A stretch of 57,019 nt of DNA, taken from Glomus cerebriforme. Its lineage: Eukaryota > Glomeromycota > Glomeromycetes > Glomerales > Glomeraceae. The DNA is taken from NCBI GenBank assembly GCA_003550305.1, contig QKYT01000242.1, positions 68,268-125,286 on the forward strand. Direction: 5' to 3'. How positions within the stretch are numbered: position 1 is the stretch's first letter; each line of letters starts with the position of its first letter. Shown here in pieces: positions 20,973 through 30,551 of this stretch. The notes under the pieces were generated by a model, which was given only the letters and a program-made list of their open reading frames with translations, made no database searches and was not told the DNA's origin. Position numbers and translations under genes: made by a program.

Positions 20973-23143
20973 ATGGCATTTCGCAAATCTTACCTAAGGT
21001 AGAGAAGAATATATAAAGAATATAAAGCTAAGCTGAAGGAGGAGAACTATTATCTTCATAATAAATTGCAGACAGAAGTGGATATTAATTACCAGAATGA
21101 GAAACAAATTAATCAACTGAAGTGATATTATGTTTGATGTAAATAAGAAATTCAAGATCTCAATAGGAAGATAGAGCACTTTAAAAATGCTTTAGAAGAA
21201 GAAATATTAGAACTGAAGTCTGAAATCTTTAGCCTAAAAAATCAACTATATTAAATAAGGTTGCCTGCCTAAACCTCTTCAAAATCTTACGATTAGTTTC
21301 ATCAAAATTTTACTATAGATTTATTATAGTTTTCGCAGAGTTTCAGCAGTTTCGACAATTATAATAGGTTTCAGCAGTTTCGCTTTTCTCTAGAGTTTCG
21401 TCAGTTTTTTAATATAATTTTAATATAGTTTCTGCAGAATTTTACTTTTCGGCAAAATGTAGTCTTGCCCAAACCCCTAGGTTTCGGCAAGCAACTTTAA
21501 TATTAAGCTAAGAAGGATATGTAAAATAAGAAAAAATATGCCTCTAGTTTAGAAAAGCTGTTAGTAAAATCTGAGAAGTAGATAGAAAAAATTGCAATGT
21601 TAGATCAGGACCATCTCATTATGAAAAAATTTACCAAAATGAAAGAATTCTCTGAACTTGTATAATAGTGATGATAATATGACTACAATCACAGAACTAG
21701 TAAATGTTATAGATGGTTATATGAAAAATAGGACAATGGCTAGGAATATTTTAATAGATCAAATAAAAGGATGACAAGGCAGATATGCTAAAAAGAGAAT
21801 AATTTGCATCAGGATTTAGTTCGTAAGCAAAGAGGCACCATGATGCAAAGGCTAAACGAGATATTACTATTACACAAAGAAATCTTACTGAAGGAGTGAT
21901 AGGATTGTTAGTGATCTTTAGCAGTTGCGGGCTAATGCTCAAAGTTAAGTAAATAGAATGTTAGACAATATAACAGAAAAGTAAACCCATATTGGTATAT
22001 TACTACAGAAAAAATTTGTCTTACAACTACTATATCAGCAAAATGCCTACTATCTACAGCAAAGTAAAGGGATATACAGTAGCAAAATTAAAAAATAAGA
22101 TCCAAATAAAGCGTCAGAATAATTTAAATTTGTAGGTACAAATATTTGCATTACAAAATAATCTTTCAAATTTAGGGATGGCAGGATATGCATCAAAAAG
22201 ATTTTCTGATAGAGCAGATAAATATATAGATGAATTCATAAAAAATTACAGACTCTATCTTACAGCAGTTAATATTACTATTGCTAATGCAGGTGGCAAA
22301 CAGAGAGCTTTAGAATTATTTTGGTTATGCTTGACAGATGAGACATTATGTTAGATCAAAGATAAATTCATAGGAAAAAATGACAATTGAATTATGTAAG
22401 ATGTGAGAATGCTTTAGCAAATATGGCCGTTATAGTAGCCTTAAATAATGCTAACATAAATGGTAACATAATTAATGCACCAGATGGTACTCCATTATTA
22501 GCATTACCAGCTGGAATTACTGATACCGATGTTATTTCAACATATAATATTCATACAGATAAGGATTAATTTCTTGCTGAAGGGTATCCTATAGATACTG
22601 GTATAGCAACTAATATACCGAATGGAATTCTAAATAATAATAACCATATAGTTTTTCTTGATATCAATATTAGTCAGGTCATCTATTGATTTAAAAGGAA
22701 TTATCTTACAGTTGTTCAAGAGCAACAGGAATTAATCTTTGATACTTTAACTCAAGGATCTGATTCAGTTAAAAATTACTATAGAAAGATAAATAAATAT
22801 GCTAGCATGATTCAAATATCTGATCATAAAAAAAAATACAATTTATACGTAATTTGTCTCTTAAAAACAAGTTGAAAATGAAATGATTGGATTTAAACAG
22901 ACCTTTAAATGATGAATTGATTGAAATATTAGAAGAGATTGAAATAGAAAGAAATAATTTGCTTCTGGATGAGGATATTTATAACCAGCCAGCTACTAAG
23001 ACAAAACTAAAAGTGCCTTCTCATCAAAATATTACTATAAAAAATATTGATAAAATTGTAAATAGTAGAATTTAGGCATTATAGCAATTAGTGACAAATC
23101 AATCACTAATGTCTTCTTCTGGTCAGAAAAATATTACTAAGGT
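20973..23143 (+). pseudogene. Gag-like retroelement ORF, decayed
   Basis: From the ATG at 20973: MAFRKSYLR, stop, RRIYKEYKAKLKEENYYLHN, a long coiled coil, then a MITE (21258-21497). A globular part follows: FSDRADKYIDEFIKNYRLYL, VNITIANAGGKQRALELFWL, GKN, ENALANMAVIVALNNANING (22387-22569), VVQEQQELIFDTLTQGSDSV, KNYYRKINKYASMI, and LNDELIEILEEIEIERNNLL near 22930. The order (D..EFI..YR.YL, GG..R.LELF...L, long linker, YY.K..KYA, L...L..IE) is that of a retrotransposon Gag capsid, and I recall close relatives in Rhizophagus. Many stops are present. The right end is cut by the hAT element at 23,145. Confidence 0.6.
21258..21497. mobile_element. 240-bp MITE, copy 2 (AGGTTGC termini)
   Basis: Same family and orientation as 16836-17074, with very similar sequence over its length. 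It starts AGGTTGCCTGCCTAAACC and ends GGTTTCGGCAAGCAACTT, with TA on both sides (21256-21257, 21498-21499). It sits in the Gag-like pseudogene after NQLY. Confidence 0.85.
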
Positions 23144-23144
23144 A

Positions 23145-23330
23145 TAGGTGCTGGCAAAATTCCCTAATTACACCATTTCAGCATTTTGACATATGTTGTA
23201 ATTAATTCTGTAACCGTAATAAAATGCCGTAAATTGTAAATGCTGTAATGCCATAATGCTATAATTTAATTTAATGCTATAATGTTGCAAATCTACATGC
23301 TGTAAATAGGTGCCTTTTTTTTTAAAACAT
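23145..23330. repeat. Left terminal inverted repeat of the hAT element
   Basis: About 180 bp matching the complement of 30060-30215, starting TAGGTGCT. It is made of irregular repeats like GTAAATGCTGTAATGCC, which may be subterminal transposase-binding sites. Confidence 0.75.
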
Positions 23331-23384
23331 TTGATTCTTTTTTTTTCATTTTTTTAGGAACGGACGAATGGTTCTAACAGGCTA

Positions 23385-23764
23385 TAGAGTTCCAATCCGA
23401 GAATCGATGGATGGACACATTTTGACAATTATATATGGATTTAATCAATTAAAGTCAAGATTTTTTTTGAGATATCTTCGGATTCTACTCCAATGCACAA
23501 TATAATGGAATTAAAATCCATTTCAATTATAAAATAGAGAAGAAATTCAACTTGGATCAAAAATCTATCCGATCAGATGACAAATTCAATCTGAATTGAA
23601 TTTCTCTTTTTTTTATTATTAACAATACTCTTAAATTTACTATATTGTGTATTGAGATATGATCTTAATGTATCCAAAAAACTGAAATCCTTACTTTTAT
23701 TGATTAAATCCACATGTAAATTGCCAAAATATCCTCATCCATTGATCCTCAGATTGAAACTCTA
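23385..23764. mobile_element. 380-bp non-autonomous hAT-like MITE
   Basis: Inverted ends TAGAGTTCCAATCCGAGAAT and, read inward from the right, TAGAGTTTCAATCTGAGGAT extend over about 29 bp. The flanking 8-mers ACAGGCTA (23377-23384) and GCAGGCTA (23765-23772) match at 7 of 8 positions, as expected for a hAT target duplication. It splits the first micro-exon-like core of the left array. The right-arm counterpart of that core (29993-30029) is uninterrupted. It contains no coding sequence. Confidence 0.8.
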
Positions 23765-24467
23765 GCAGGCTATACTGTTCTGGTAAGTAGGGGAAGGTTT
23801 TTTTTTTGACATTTATGTTTAAGAAATGATATTAACTTTATTTCTATTTCTTTTTTTTAGGAACGGTTCTTACGGATTCTTGGTAAGTGAAAGAGGTATT
23901 TCTTTGACATTTATTTTAAGAAATGGCATTAACTTCATTTCTATTTTTCTTTTTTTTTTAGAAATGGTTCTTATGGACTTAGTTTTTGAACTTTTCTGAT
24001 AAGTGAGAAGGTTTTCTTTAACATTTACTTTTAAAAAATGACACTAACTTCATTTCTTTTTTTCTTATTTTTTAGGAATGGTTCTTGCAGACTTTTTGAA
24101 TTTTCTGGTAAGTGAAGGAGGGGTTTCTTTGACATTTACTTTTAAGAAATGATACTAACTTCATTTCTTTTTTTATTTTTTTTAGGAATAGTTCTTGCGG
24201 ACTTTCTGAACTTTCTGGTAAGTGGGGAGGAGTTTCTTTAACATTTACTTTTAAGAAACAATTATGAAATGATTATAACTTCATTTTTTTTTTCTTTTTT
24301 TTTAGAAATGGTTCTTGTGAACTTTTTGGACTTTCTGGTAAGTGGAGGAGAGTTTTTTTTGACATTTACTTTTAAGAAATGATACTAACTTCATTTCTTT
24401 TTTCTTTTTTTTAGGAATAGTTTTTGTGGGCTTTCTGGACTTTTTGGACTTCCTGATAAGTGAGGAG

Positions 24468-25425
24468 TAGAGATATGCTCTGGTGAAATCCGTTCAATCT
24501 GTCATCTGTTTTTGAACAGATTAGATAATCTGGATTAAAGAATGAACAGATTTCAGATAATCTGGATGGAGTTGTTGGATAACACTAGATTAATCAGATA
24601 TTACACAGATTAATCAGATTGACTGGATTGATCAGATAATCTGGTCAAATCTGGTATTTCTTTTTTATTTTTTTGGGTTTTTTTTTTATTTTAATATATA
24701 AGAACGTTTATTAACTTTCTTTTTTATTCTTTTTTATAGGAACAAACTCTTCAGCTCAACTCCTGGAGGTAATTGAGGGGGGTATTAAACTTTAATACAA
24801 GAACGTTGCTAACGTTCTTTTTTTTCTTTTTTATAGGAACGAACACTTTGACTTGACTCCTGAATATAAATAGGGTAAAAGAAGGGTAGAGAGAGGAGGT
24901 GTTTTTTTTATTTTATTATACAATAACGTTTATTAATGTTCATTTTTTTTTCTTTTTTGTAGGAACGAACTCTTCGGCTCAGCTTCTGAAGGTAAATGAG
25001 ATAAATGGGATAAATGGGGGCAGAGGGGGGTATTTCTTTTTTATTTTATTATACAAAAATGTTTATTAACGTTCATTTTTCTTTTCTTTTTTGTAGGAAC
25101 GAACTCTTCAGCTCAGCTCCTGGAGGTAAATGGAATAAAGGAGGGTAGGGAGGTAGTTATAATTCAATACAAGAATATTACTAACGTTCTTTTTTTTTCT
25201 TTTTGTAGGAGGAACTCTTTCACCTTCAATTACAGTATGTAAAATTTTATAAAAAATCTGGTAGATCTGGTGAATCCGGTGATATAAATGGATTATCAGA
25301 TTGACTAGATATCCATTAAACCATCCAGTCAATCCGGTGATATAAATGGATCAATCTGAATCTGATCAATTTTTGGATGGATAACCGGATATTCAGATTT
25401 GATTGGATTTTAGAGCATACCTCTA
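24468..25425. mobile_element. 958-bp non-autonomous hAT element with its own intron-like array
   Basis: It starts TAGAGATATGCTCT and ends AGAGCATACCTCTA, flanked on both sides by the identical 8-mer GTGAGGAG (24460-24467, 25426-25433). About 190 bp at the left end is rich in GATTAATCAGATT blocks, and the right end in GGTGATATAAATGGAT blocks. Between them are five intron-like units with 27-29-nt cores. It has no transposase. A truncated relative lies at 55742. The intact target duplication suggests it is younger than the outer element. Confidence 0.85.
24740..25235 (+). repeat. Five intron/micro-exon-like units in the nested hAT element
   Basis: Units read GTAAATG or GTAATTG, a G-rich stretch, a T-rich stretch, TATTAAC or GCTAAC followed by GTTC, a pyrimidine tract, and TAG or GTAG. 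Each is followed by a core like GAACGAACTCTTCAGCTCAG ending CTCCTGGAG. Four cores are exactly 29 nt and the last (25209-25235) is 27. The second core is followed by ATAAAT instead of GTAAAT. The core differs from the outer element's core apart from an initial GAA, so the two arrays share grammar rather than sequence. Confidence 0.8.
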
Positions 25426-25959
25426 GTGAGGAGGATTTTTTCTAACATTTATTTTTAAGAAACAATACTAATCTTATTTCTTTTTCTTTTTTTAGGAATA
25501 GTTCTTACAGGTTCCTAAACTTTCCGTTAAGTGGAAGAAGGTTTTTTGTAGCATTTATTTTCAAGAAATGATATTAATCACGTTTTTTCTTTTAGGAATG
25601 TGATTTAGTTATTTGTTAGGATCGAATCAACTGGAACAATGTTCAAACCATTGATAACAAATGTTTTGAATTTCATAATTATGGAATAAAGTCAGAATAA
25701 TTTTATTTTAGTTAAACTTCAGTAAATTGGTAATTATTTAACAAATTGATTAGAAGAATTTGGAATTTTATTTGTATAAAAATGAAAATATTTTGTCTTA
25801 CATAGATTATCATTAAATAAATAGGTGTAATATGAATTATGAATCATGATTTTTAATTTTTGATTTTTGATAATCTTATTTTTTTAAAATTTAATAAATC
25901 TTTAAATCTTACAAATTGCATACCATATTCTTTTTTACATAACGTTTGTGTCTGTAAAA

Positions 25960-28159
25960 ATGGAATCAATAATTTCAGATTCACTTGATAATTAAAATAC
26001 CAGAGAAGCCAAAAGGGGTCGTAAAGAATCACATGTTTGGGATCATTTTATTAAAGAACCATTGGGTAGTAGATATTACACAGCTAAATACCATTACTGT
26101 GTACAAACATGATCTAGAGGAAGACCAGAAATTTTGAAGTCACATATAGTATTATATTGTAGAGAAGTATCACTACCTGTTAAAACAGAATATATGGAGA
26201 TATTAGTAATTGGAACTACATCTACAAATAGAAGACAAAAATCAGATACAGCAGATTCATCAGCTGAACTTAATGCAGATAGAAAGGATAAAATTGATTA
26301 ATCATTAATCTGATTCTTTGTCTGCTGCGAAATCCCATTCTCAATTGTCAATTATCTTTATTTTGTAGATTTTGTTCAAAGTCTTTACTTTGCCTATAAT
26401 CCTTTCAAAAAACATCACTTTCAACAACTATTTTGAATAAAGAAACTACTATAGTTTTAAATAAAATTAAAGAAAAACTTAAGTATGAAGACAATTTAAC
26501 GTTAAATAATTTATTTTGAAATTATATCAAATTAAATAATATTAATTATGTATATATTAATATTTTAATTCTGTTATAGTGGTTGATGGATGGTTTGATC
26601 CATTAGGAAGGTCTATTTATGGCTTTATAATAATTACTTCAAGTAAAAGGCAATATATTCATACTTTAAAAAATGCATCAATTGATTCTCATACTGGATC
26701 CTTTAATGTTACTAAAATTGAGAAAGGTTTGACTTCAATTAGACTAAAAAAATTTGTGGCTGTAGTATCAGATGCTGAATTAGCTATGCAAATGGCAAGA
26801 CGATTGATTTCTGAAAAGTATCCTTATATTTTATCAATACACTGTATGGCACATCACAATAATCTTATAATAAGTAATATTATCAAATTGAATTTTGCAA
26901 AAAATATATTAAAAAAATGCCAAAATATTATAACTTTTTTTAAAACATTATATCATGCAGATGTACACTTTCAAGAAGATATTATTCAATTTAACAAAAG
27001 GGATGGTTTGAAAACATCAGTAAAAACAAGATGGTCTACTACATGAGATTGTTGTGATTCAATTATTCATTTAGAAAATAGTCTTAAAAATGTAAGTAAA
27101 TATTATATTTTAAAATAAAACTAAAGTTTATATTTATTTTATTTGGTATAATTTAGATTCTTGAAACTTAACCTGAAATTTTTTTTAATGCAATTGCAAT
27201 AAAAAATCTTCTTCAAAATCGCCAATTTTTTCAAGATATTGAATAATTTCAAACTATTCTTACATCAGCTAAAAGAGCAGTTCAAACTATTGAAACTAAT
27301 TCAAGTAATATGGCATCAATTTTTTTGGAATTAATTAAGATGGCAGTTGCTATTAAGCAAATTTCAAATTATTTAGTGTTAAATCCAGATTTTAAAAAAA
27401 ATTGTATTAGTATATTTAATAAGCGTTAGACACAATTTGATATTAATACATATCTTGTTGTCTTTTTTTTTTACCTGAAATATTGAGGTAAAATTAATTA
27501 TTTGTTTATTTTTATTTATTATAATGTATTTTATTTATTCTTATTCAAATTTATTAGATAAGAATTTTCAAGATAAAACATTTCATCAAATGGTATTAGC
27601 TGTCATGAAAATTTGGTTAAAATTTGGTAGTAATGAAAATGGTTATAAGATTTTATTATTATAGCTTCGATCATATAATGAATATAATCCACCTTATGAT
27701 ATGAAATATACTGATAGTTATGATATATCTGAACTTTGGTAATCAACTTGTCGACAGCCAAAAAATTATATTTAAAAATTAGCTTTGAAATTATTAGCTA
27801 TTACTCTTTATTAAGCTGCATGTGAAAGAGCTTTTTTAATATTAAATTGGATGACAAAAAAATGGAGAACAAGGTATTTATATAATTTTTAATATTAATA
27901 CAATATCAACTTATTTATAAATAATTTATTTTTTAGGTTAGATGTTAATCAGTTTCAATCTATGATTCAAATACATTCATATTACATCACAAATGCAAAA
28001 TTAGAGCTAAAATTTTCTAGTAGTAATTTGAGCGAGAAAGAACTTGAAACTGCATTGCAAAAGATTACTATCATTGGCAAATTTTTTAGTCTGCAGATCT
28101 GCGCAGGTCTGCAATATGATAATCCTGTACAGATCTTCAGACATACCATCAAACTTTGA
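25960..28159 (+). pseudogene. hAT transposase (BED, DUF659, C-terminal dimerisation), decayed
   Basis: From the ATG at 25960: a BED-finger region VWDHFIKEPLGSRYYTAKYH, YCVQT, SRGRPEILKSHIVLYCREV, in which the first Cys of the finger is replaced by Tyr. Then come SIVNYLYFVDFVQSLYFAYN and an intron ending at 26578. The longest open stretch (26579-27046) holds VVDGWFDP, VVSDAELAMQMA and SIHCMAHHNN, the Asp, Asp and C-x2-H motifs of hAT catalytic cores. Near 27820-28100 come LKLLAITLY, AACERAFLILNWMTKKWRTR and MIQIHSYYITNAKLEL, the dimerisation region with the catalytic Glu in CERAF. Introns near 27092-27157, 27480-27555 and 27875-27936 are plausible. Numerous stops make it non-functional, though the catalytic acids remain. 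Confidence 0.8.
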
Positions 28160-28614
28160 AAAAAAAAATTTTATGATTTCTGCGCAGATTATTTAAGTAT
28201 TAAAAATCTGTGCAGAATTTTACAAAGCAAATCTTCAAAATAACTTCATTTGTAAATTTTTACTATATTTCTGTTTATTATCATTATACATTTACTTTTC
28301 AGTTGTATAATGTAATTTATNCTTTATTAATTTTATTAATTACAGTCAAATATATTTACAAATTAAAAACTAATTTACTTATTATTAAATACAAAAAAAA
28401 ACTAAGTTCCTATTCTTTACATGTTGTTAATNGTTTGGACATAGTTCCAGTTGGTTCGATTCCAACAAACAACTAAGATATTTTCATTGAAATCCCACAT
28501 ACTCACGTCCGGAAGAATCTACAAAAGAAAAGAAATAATAAACGTTAGTTATTAACGTTCGTTAAAAAAGAAATTAAAAAAAAATTCAAAAGTATTATAC
28601 TATCAAAATTGTTT
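28160..28614. other. Non-coding interior of the hAT element
   Basis: It contains TCTGCGCAGATT-type repeats (28090-28215), a tRNA-like segment (28423-28474) and, on the minus strand, an isolated intron-like acceptor near 28520-28560 (TAACTAACG, T-rich tract, TTTTGTAG) followed after about 16 bp by the donor-like GTGAGTATG. Two Ns lie at 28321 and 28432. Confidence 0.45.
28423..28474 (+). other. tRNA-like remnant (T arm and acceptor stem only)
   Basis: GTTGG-TTCGATT-CCAAC is a perfect T-arm stem and loop with the B-box motif. It is followed by AAACAAC, which pairs at 6 of 7 positions with GTTGTTA at 28423-28429. Only about 20 nt lie between, including a small TGGA/TCCA hairpin, so the D arm and most of the anticodon arm are missing. 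It is probably a deleted tRNA gene or SINE head, not a working tRNA. One N lies inside. Confidence 0.35.
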
Positions 28615-28773
28615 ATGGCAAATATTATGAGATTAGATGATTTTAGAGAACAAAGCAATGATAATTTAGATTCAAATATTTGGAATTAATAACTTAATGA
28701 ATCTGTAAATTATGAGGATTCAAATATTGATTTTGAAGTAATATTTAATGAGAAATTGGAGGAATCAGATTAG
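28615..28773 (+). pseudogene. Possible acidic tail exon of the hAT transposase
   Basis: MANIMRLDDFREQSNDNLDS, two stops, then LNESVNYEDSNIDFEVIFNE and KLEESD. The segment is strongly acidic and lies after the dimerisation domain. Acidic C-terminal tails occur in fungal hAT transposases, so a last exon is plausible but unproven. Confidence 0.3.
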
Positions 28774-29195
28774 TAATAAATCAATGTAAATCAATATTAT
28801 AATTATTATAATTAGTAAACAAACATTATAATTAGTAAATAAATATAAACAAACATTTATATAATTGCATATTTTTCAAAAAATTATATTGTTCAACAAT
28901 TTAGATTAAATTATTTTTTGTGATTAGCCATATTAAGTAATTTATTACAATAGAACCAATAATGGTTGTTATTTTTATTTTAAAAATTCTATCATTATAC
29001 GAAAATAATAAATCAAAAAATTGTTACAATTATAATTGCAACTAAAACTATAATAAAACTATCATGATAATAAAGAATTAAGAATCATGATCAGAATCAC
29101 AAGAAGAAATAAAAAAAAAAACAAAAGAAAAACAGGGTTAATTTTGTTTTAAAAAAAGGAAAAAACAATAAAAACAATAAAATAATTAAACATTT

Positions 29196-30029
29196 ACCAG
29201 AAAGTCCAGGAAGCCCATCAGTACTATTTTTAAGAAAAGAAAAAGAAACAAATTTAAAGTTAAAAAATCCAAAAAATACACAAGAACAAAAAAGAAAGAA
29301 GAAACATTAGTATTATTTTTTAAAAGTAAATGCCAAAAAAAACTCTTACCAGAAAGTCCAAAAAGTCTGCAAGAACTATTTCTAAAAAAAGAAAAAAGAA
29401 ATAAAATTAATGTCATTTCTTAATTGTTTTTTAAAAGTAAATGTCAAAGAAACTCCTTCTCCACTTACCAGAAAGTTCAGAAAGTCCACAAGAAGTGTTC
29501 CTAAAAAAAAAGAAAAAAAGAAATGAAGTTAGTATTATTTCATAATTGTTTCTTAAAAGTAAATATTAAAGAAACTCCTCCCCTACTTACCAGAAAGTCC
29601 AAAAAGTCTGCAAGAAGTATTCCTAAAAAAAAAGAAAAAAAAAAACGAAGTTAGTGTCATTTTTTAAAAGTAAATATCAAATAAACCCCTCCTCTACTTA
29701 CTAGAAAGTTCAGAAAGTCTGCAAGAACCGTTCTTAAAAAAAATAAAAAAAAAAATAAAGTTAGTGTTGTTTCTTAAAAGTAAATGTCAAAGAAAACCCT
29801 TCTCATTTATTAGAAAAGTCCAAAATCTAAGTTCGCAAGAACCATTCCTAAAAAAAAAGAAAAAAGAAATGAAGTTAATGCTATTTCTTAAAATAAATAT
29901 CAAAGAAATTCCTCTTTTATTTACTAAGAATTTGCAAGAACCATTCCTAAAAAAGAAGAAGTTCTTATTAAAAAAAAACCTTTTCCTATTTACCAGAATG
30001 GTAGAGCCTGCCAAAACCATTCGTCCATT
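29196..30029 (-). repeat. Right array: eight intron/micro-exon-like units, inverted
   Basis: On the minus strand the same unit is seen as in the left array: GTAAGT or GTAAAT donor, ACATTTACTTTTAA, CTAAC- or TTAAT-like branch sequence, T/C tract, TAG, and a core such as GAACGGTTCTTGCAGACTTT ending TTTCTAG. Cores lie near 29993-30029, 29925-29948, 29808-29847, 29699-29734, 29588-29622, 29466-29500, 29347-29382 and 29196-29231. The outermost core matches the outermost core of the left arm nearly base for base, so the arms are homologous and point inward from both termini. Confidence 0.85.
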
Positions 30030-30059
30030 CCTAAAAAAATGAAAAAAAAGAATTAATAT

Positions 30060-30215
30060 TAGTTTAAAAAAAAAAGTCATCTATTTATGGCATGTAGATT
30101 TATGGCATTACAGCGTCAAATTAAATTACGGCATTACAGCATTTACGATTTATAGCATTTTATTACAGCGTTATGGCACATGCCGTAACTGTAAAAATAA
30201 TTCTGATAGCACCTA
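30060..30215. repeat. Right terminal inverted repeat of the hAT element
   Basis: It matches the complement of the left terminus, ending AGCACCTA, with ATGGCATTACAGCG-type blocks. Confidence 0.75.
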
Positions 30216-30551
30216 TAGTTACAATCAATTTTAAGTAATTACACTCTGAATTGAATATACAATATCGATAAAACAGTAAGTTTATTTTAAATAAAAAAAG
30301 AAATAACAATTGAACAGTGTTTAAATATTGATATATATCATAACCTATTTAGTAGTGCAAGTATGCAGCATAATCATCATGCAGAACACCAGAATGTATA
30401 GCATAATTGTACAATAATAACTAGAGAATATGATGTTGTATAATAACTTAATAGATTATTTTTGATCTAGGGCCTTTTTAATCAAATGTCTCTAAGCCAA
30501 ACACTCTCAACAAAATCAGTTCCTGACTAAAAGAAAGATAAAATATAAATT

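Larger units (their letters stand above)
23358..25626 (+). repeat. Left array: nine intron/micro-exon-like units
   Basis: Each unit reads GTAAGTG, a G-rich stretch, TTTGACATTTACTTTTAAG, a branch-like TACTAAC or TATTAAC, CTTCATTTC, a long T/C tract and TAG, then a short core such as GAATGGTTCTTGCAGACTTT ending CTTTCTG before the next GTAAGT. Cores lie at 23358-23782 (split by an insertion), 23861-23882, 23962-23998, 24076-24107, 24186-24217, 24306-24337, 24415-24455, 25496-25526 and from 25596. Three cores are exactly 32 nt; others are 22, 31, 37 and 41. Donors after the third and seventh cores have GT changed to AT and the eighth has TT. Because 32 is not a multiple of three, joined cores would not keep one reading frame. 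Confidence 0.85.
23145..30215 (+). mobile_element. 7.1-kb hAT element with inverted arrays of intron-like units
   Basis: The ends are TAGGTGCTGGCAAAATTCC (left) and, read inward, TAGGTGCTATCAGAATTA (right). They begin inverted repeats of about 180 bp rich in GCTGTAATGCC-type blocks (23145-23330, 30060-30215). Inside lie two inverted tandem arrays (23358-25626 plus, 29196-30029 minus) and a central, decayed BED/DUF659/hAT-dimerisation transposase (25960-28159, plus). Two smaller hAT elements are nested in the left array. The 8-bp flanks of the outer element (CTAAGGTA and TAGTTACA) do not match, so the target duplication has been lost or an end rearranged. The insertion truncates the Gag-like pseudogene on its left. 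Confidence 0.8.

Noticed and set aside
29764..30080. Lys- or Phe-rich open frames of about 95 codons on both strands
   Set aside because: They result from the A- or T-rich tracts of the intron-like array; no protein features.
23137..30223. 8-bp target duplication for the large hAT element
   Set aside because: CTAAGGTA and TAGTTACA do not match at any sensible offset, so no duplication is claimed.
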